DNA of 6,195 nucleotides, taken from a bacterium (GTDB lineage: Bacteria > Dependentiae > Babeliae > Babeliales > RVW-14). The stretch lies in NCBI GenBank assembly GCA_010027825.1, contig RGUK01000091.1:1-6195 (forward strand), given 5' to 3'. Positions 4,522 through 6,195 of the stretch are shown piece by piece. The translations under genes and the position numbers were made by a program. Each line of letters opens with the position of its first letter. The first letter of the stretch is position 1. The notes beneath the pieces were generated by a model that was given only the letters and a program-made list of their open reading frames with translations, searched no databases and was not told the origin of the DNA.

Positions 4522-5035
4522 GTACGGTTGGATGAGTAAAAATTTTAATGAACTAATAGATCGCAATTTGTGCCGCTGGTGCCCGACGGATTGGCCGCCG
4601 CGGCTTGGGTGCGGATTGGCGGCCGGGGCGCTGGTGCGGATCGAGCACGTGGAGATGGACGCCCAGGGTCAGTGGGCCTACGTGACCAGCCGGCGGACCA
4701 GGAACAAGGCGGTGCACAAGGTGCGGATGAGCGAGCTGCACCCGCCCCGGGAAACCAAGCCACTTTTTAATACGGGTTGTGCTAATTGCAAGGCATCGTG
4801 CCCACTGGTGGGAAAACGCTTGACGGCCTACCGCGCAAAATTATATCCACCCAGCATGCGCACGCCCCCCGTGACTCCCGCCGTCAGCGAGTTTTTTGCG
4901 GCCATGGGCAGGAGGGGTGGAAGCAAGGTGACGCCAGCCAGATTGCGGGCGATTGCCAAGGCCCGACAGGCGAGGGCGGCGAAGGTTTTGGCCAGGCGTA
5001 AGAGCCGGCTGAATTTAGCAAAAAATAATTGTTGA
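4520..5035 (+). CDS. 171-aa Cys-rich protein with basic C-terminus, possible zinc/DNA-binding protein
   Basis: ATG at 4520 to TGA at 5033-5035. TGAGG at 4507-4511, eight bases upstream, supports this start; ATG 4532 is an alternative if the transcript begins near 4528. Cysteines are arranged as C18-x2-C21 near the N-terminus and C87-x2-C90-x3-C94 in the middle, a pattern that could hold a zinc ion. Residues 38-74 look like a small beta domain (ALVRIEHVEMD, QWAYVTSRRT, HKVRMSELH). Residues 124-163 are an Ala/Arg/Lys-rich helix beginning EFFAAMGRRGGSK, wording typical of basic phage DNA-binding tails. No signal peptide or membrane segment is present. I do not recognise the family; nucleic-acid binding is inferred from composition. 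Confidence 0.7.
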   Translation: MYGWMSKNFNELIDRNLCRWCPTDWPPRLGCGLAAGALVRIEHVEMDAQGQWAYVTSRRTRNKAVHKVRMSELHPPRETKPLFNTGCANCKASCPLVGKRLTAYRAKLYPPSMRTPPVTPAVSEFFAAMGRRGGSKVTPARLRAIAKARQARAAKVLARRKSRLNLAKNNC

Positions 5036-5059
5036 CGACTGAAACCGCCTCAGTATTAC
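5032..5059 (+). promoter_or_regulatory. candidate promoter upstream of the 64-aa gene
   Basis: TTGACG (5032-5037, five of six consensus bases), a 16-bp spacer and TATTAC (5054-5059, four of six). The predicted start point, about 5066-5068, falls on the ATG at 5068, so a transcript from here would be leaderless. The -35 overlaps the stop of the preceding gene. AT-rich flanks support promoter character. Confidence 0.35.
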
Positions 5060-5067
5060 CTACCCGC

Positions 5068-5262
5068 ATGACGCAAATTAATACAATATTTAGTGCGCGT
5101 GACGAAAAAACAGACAGCAATTTAGAGACCGCCACAGAGCGGGAAACAAATCAGCGGGCGGAAATTTCTGAAATCGTAGCGACGCTGGCGGCGCAGAAAA
5201 GCGCGTGGCTGGTGGATCACACACGCGACGAAATTCTGCGCGGATGGGCGGGCCTGCGATGA
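5068..5262 (+). CDS. 64-aa hypothetical protein
   Basis: ATG at 5068 to TGA at 5260-5262. TTG codons at 5029 and 5032 would add 13 or 12 residues, and the latter overlaps the preceding stop as TTGA, in the style of other junctions here; no start has a Shine-Dalgarno sequence. The product is hydrophilic and mostly helical: an acidic polar stretch (SARDEKTDSNLETATERE, about 9-26) is followed by an amphipathic helix (QRAEISEIVATLAAQKSAWL, 28-47) and DHTRDEILRGWAGLR. No signal peptide, membrane segment or catalytic motif is visible. Its stop shares ATGA with the next start, suggesting co-transcription. Family unknown. Confidence 0.6.
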   Translation: MTQINTIFSARDEKTDSNLETATERETNQRAEISEIVATLAAQKSAWLVDHTRDEILRGWAGLR

Positions 5263-5411
5263 ATTGGGAACTGGTCGTTTATTTGGGCCAGTTAACGGCC
5301 ACGATTATTTTTTACGCATTCCTTTTTGGAGCGGGCGTTTCGGGGCTGGTCTTTACAGGCGCGTTCCTGTGCTGGCTGTGGGACAAGTTCAAGAAAGAGC
5401 TGGTGGACTGA
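5259..5411 (+). CDS. 50-aa small membrane protein
   Basis: ATG at 5259, within ATGA shared with the previous stop, to TGA at 5409-5411. After a short N-terminus (MNWELVVYLGQ), residues about 12-40 are strongly hydrophobic (TATIIFYAFLFGAGVSGLVF, then TGAFLCWLW), enough for one long or two short membrane passes. A charged C-terminus DKFKKELVD probably stays in the cytoplasm. Length and profile fit small phage membrane proteins, including holin-like ones, but it sits outside the lysis cassette, so no function is assigned. The stop overlaps the next ATG by one base. Confidence 0.65.
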   Translation: MNWELVVYLGQLTATIIFYAFLFGAGVSGLVFTGAFLCWLWDKFKKELVD

Positions 5412-5656
5412 TGATTCGGGACCTTGAGGCAGAGGGCGTTCTGAAGGCCAACAGCAAAAGCGTTGGGGCCGGTGAGTTTTCCATGTTTACCGTGATGGTG
5501 GATCTGCAGCACCGCCTGAAAAAGGTGGAGGCGGATCTGATTAAAGCGAACGAGGTGATTGCCGGACTGGCCGCCAAGGTGCGGTGCCTGGAGGCGATTG
5601 ACCGCCAGCCGCTGGAAATCAAGGGCGAGTGGAAGACCGGAGGGATCGACCAGTGA
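5411..5656 (+). CDS. 81-aa coiled-coil protein
   Basis: ATG at 5411 to TGA at 5654-5656. The frame is open further upstream inside the membrane-protein gene, but ATG 5411, overlapping that stop by one base, is the natural start. Residues about 25-62 form a heptad-patterned helix (MFTVMVDLQHRLKKVEADLI, then KANEVIAGLAAKVRCLEAID), suggesting a dimeric or trimeric coiled coil. The ends are polar, with a C-terminal LEIKGEWKTGGIDQ segment. There is no membrane segment, signal peptide or catalytic motif. It may act as an adaptor or structural partner of adjacent small proteins, but this is inference. Confidence 0.65.
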   Translation: MIRDLEAEGVLKANSKSVGAGEFSMFTVMVDLQHRLKKVEADLIKANEVIAGLAAKVRCLEAIDRQPLEIKGEWKTGGIDQ

Positions 5657-5988
5657 GCCGCCTGGCCAGCCAGTTTGAGCGGCTGTGGGCTTTGCACAAA
5701 GGGCCGGCTTTGACCAAGGAGGTGACGTTCTTTCCCGGCCGCCGGTTTCGGTTCGACTACGCCCACCAGGCAATTAACGGCTTTAAGGCCGCCATTGAGC
5801 TGGACGGCGGCGTGTTTGTCCGCGGCCGGCACAGCGGAGGGATGGGGCAGGTTAAAGACGCGGAAAAGGGGAGGCTGGCGGCATATAGCGGCTGGAACGT
5901 GATCCACTTTACGACCAAGTGCCTGACGCTGGAGAACATCCGCCAGGCGGTGGACTGGTTCTGGAAAAAAATCAAGGAGCGGGCATGA
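5653..5988 (+). CDS. PD-(D/E)xK-type phage endonuclease, 111 aa
   Basis: GTG at 5653, sharing GTGA with the preceding stop and preceded by GGAGGG with good spacing, to TGA at 5986-5988. The N-terminal helix (FERLWALHK) is followed by FRFDYAH (32-38) with D35, AAIELDGG (46-53) with the E49-x-D51 pair, GRHSGGMG (58-65) with H60, DAEKGRLAAYSGW (69-81) with D69 and K72, and the closing strand NVIHFT. This order, acidic residue, ExDG, GRH, DxEK and GW-V-HFT, is that of small phage nucleases of the PD-(D/E)xK superfamily, related to the DUF559/VRR-Nuc group and often annotated as endonuclease or Holliday-junction resolvase. It likely cuts branched or double-stranded DNA during replication or packaging. 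Substrate not deducible. Confidence 0.8.
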   Translation: MSRLASQFERLWALHKGPALTKEVTFFPGRRFRFDYAHQAINGFKAAIELDGGVFVRGRHSGGMGQVKDAEKGRLAAYSGWNVIHFTTKCLTLENIRQAVDWFWKKIKERA

Positions 5989-6195
5989 CGCCGACCCCGG
6001 AATTTCTGCACTACGAGCTGGCGCTGGAGAAGGCGCGCCGCGTGAGCGCGGAGCGGGTGGTGCTGGCGGAGCTCAATCACAGCGACCGCACCAAAGAACT
6101 GGCCCGAGCGCACGAGCTGGGCTGGATCGAGCCGGAGCGTGAAGAACTGCGGGCCATCCGGCCGCATGAAACAAACGATTTCGTGGACGACGAGT
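5985..6195 (+). CDS. Glu-rich helical protein, truncated at the window end
   Basis: ATG at 5985, overlapping the nuclease stop by four bases and preceded by AAGGAG at 5974-5979, is open to the right edge (70 complete codons seen). The visible part is hydrophilic and helix-prone (EFLHYELALEKARRVSAERV, then LAELNHSDRTKELARAHELG), becoming acidic at the end (NDFVDDE). No signal peptide, membrane segment or known motif is visible. Co-transcription with the nuclease is likely. The family is not recognised, and the missing C-terminal part could hold the defining domain. Confidence 0.65.
   Translation, partial: MTPTPEFLHYELALEKARRVSAERVVLAELNHSDRTKELARAHELGWIEPEREELRAIRPHETNDFVDDE

Noticed and set aside
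1..6195. tRNA genes, CRISPR arrays, insertion sequences or integrase/att site
   Set aside because: No cloverleaf, regular spacer-repeat array, transposase or integrase frame was seen; the only repeats are those listed.

Overview
The window reads as part of a tailed-phage or prophage genome, most likely of a Gram-negative host. The signs are dense short genes, nearly all on the plus strand; stop/start overlaps of four bases (ATGA, GTGA or TTGA) or one base at most junctions; a recognisable lysis cassette; and small nuclease, phosphoesterase, pyrophosphohydrolase-like and winged-helix genes of the kind phages carry. The host cannot be named from sequence alone. A lipoprotein encoded partly inside a small membrane-protein gene looks like an outer-membrane spanin, which would require a host with an outer membrane. 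The DNA is GC-rich overall, with a clearly AT-richer gene at 937-1512.

Layout. Positions 1-72 hold the last 23 codons of a gene entering from the left. Positions 73-670 hold small unknown ORFs: a doubtful 60-aa frame, a 68-aa protein and a 50-aa winged-helix-like protein. They are set among a 17-bp near-perfect direct repeat, a terminator-like hairpin and an 8-bp-period tandem repeat. Positions 671-2656 look like the lysis region: an XhlA-like coiled-coil/membrane protein, an unknown 191-aa AT-rich gene, a 57-aa one-TM holin candidate, a 58-aa one-TM protein (inner-membrane spanin candidate) with an 83-bp overlapping lipoprotein gene (outer-membrane spanin candidate), and an M15-family L-alanyl-D-glutamate peptidase-like endolysin with all expected metal ligands. 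Positions 2653-4046 hold a MazG-like small protein, a calcineurin-like metallophosphoesterase and a winged-helix protein.

Positions 3994-4410 carry the only convincing minus-strand gene, a secreted Pro/Ala-linker protein that overlaps the end of the winged-helix gene tail to tail. A 109-bp divergent intergenic region follows. After it, a second plus-strand run (4520-6195) encodes a Cys-rich basic protein, a 64-aa unknown, a 50-aa membrane protein, an 81-aa coiled-coil protein, a PD-(D/E)xK nuclease and a truncated Glu-rich helical protein.

How it fits together. The lysis genes would act in the usual order: holin, then endolysin, then spanins. The minus-strand gene breaks the operon and behaves like a moron, an independently expressed accessory gene. 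The downstream run looks like the start of another transcription unit, with candidate promoters close to the start codons of its first two genes. Function calls for the endolysin, phosphoesterase and nuclease rest on visible motifs; most others are structural descriptions only.
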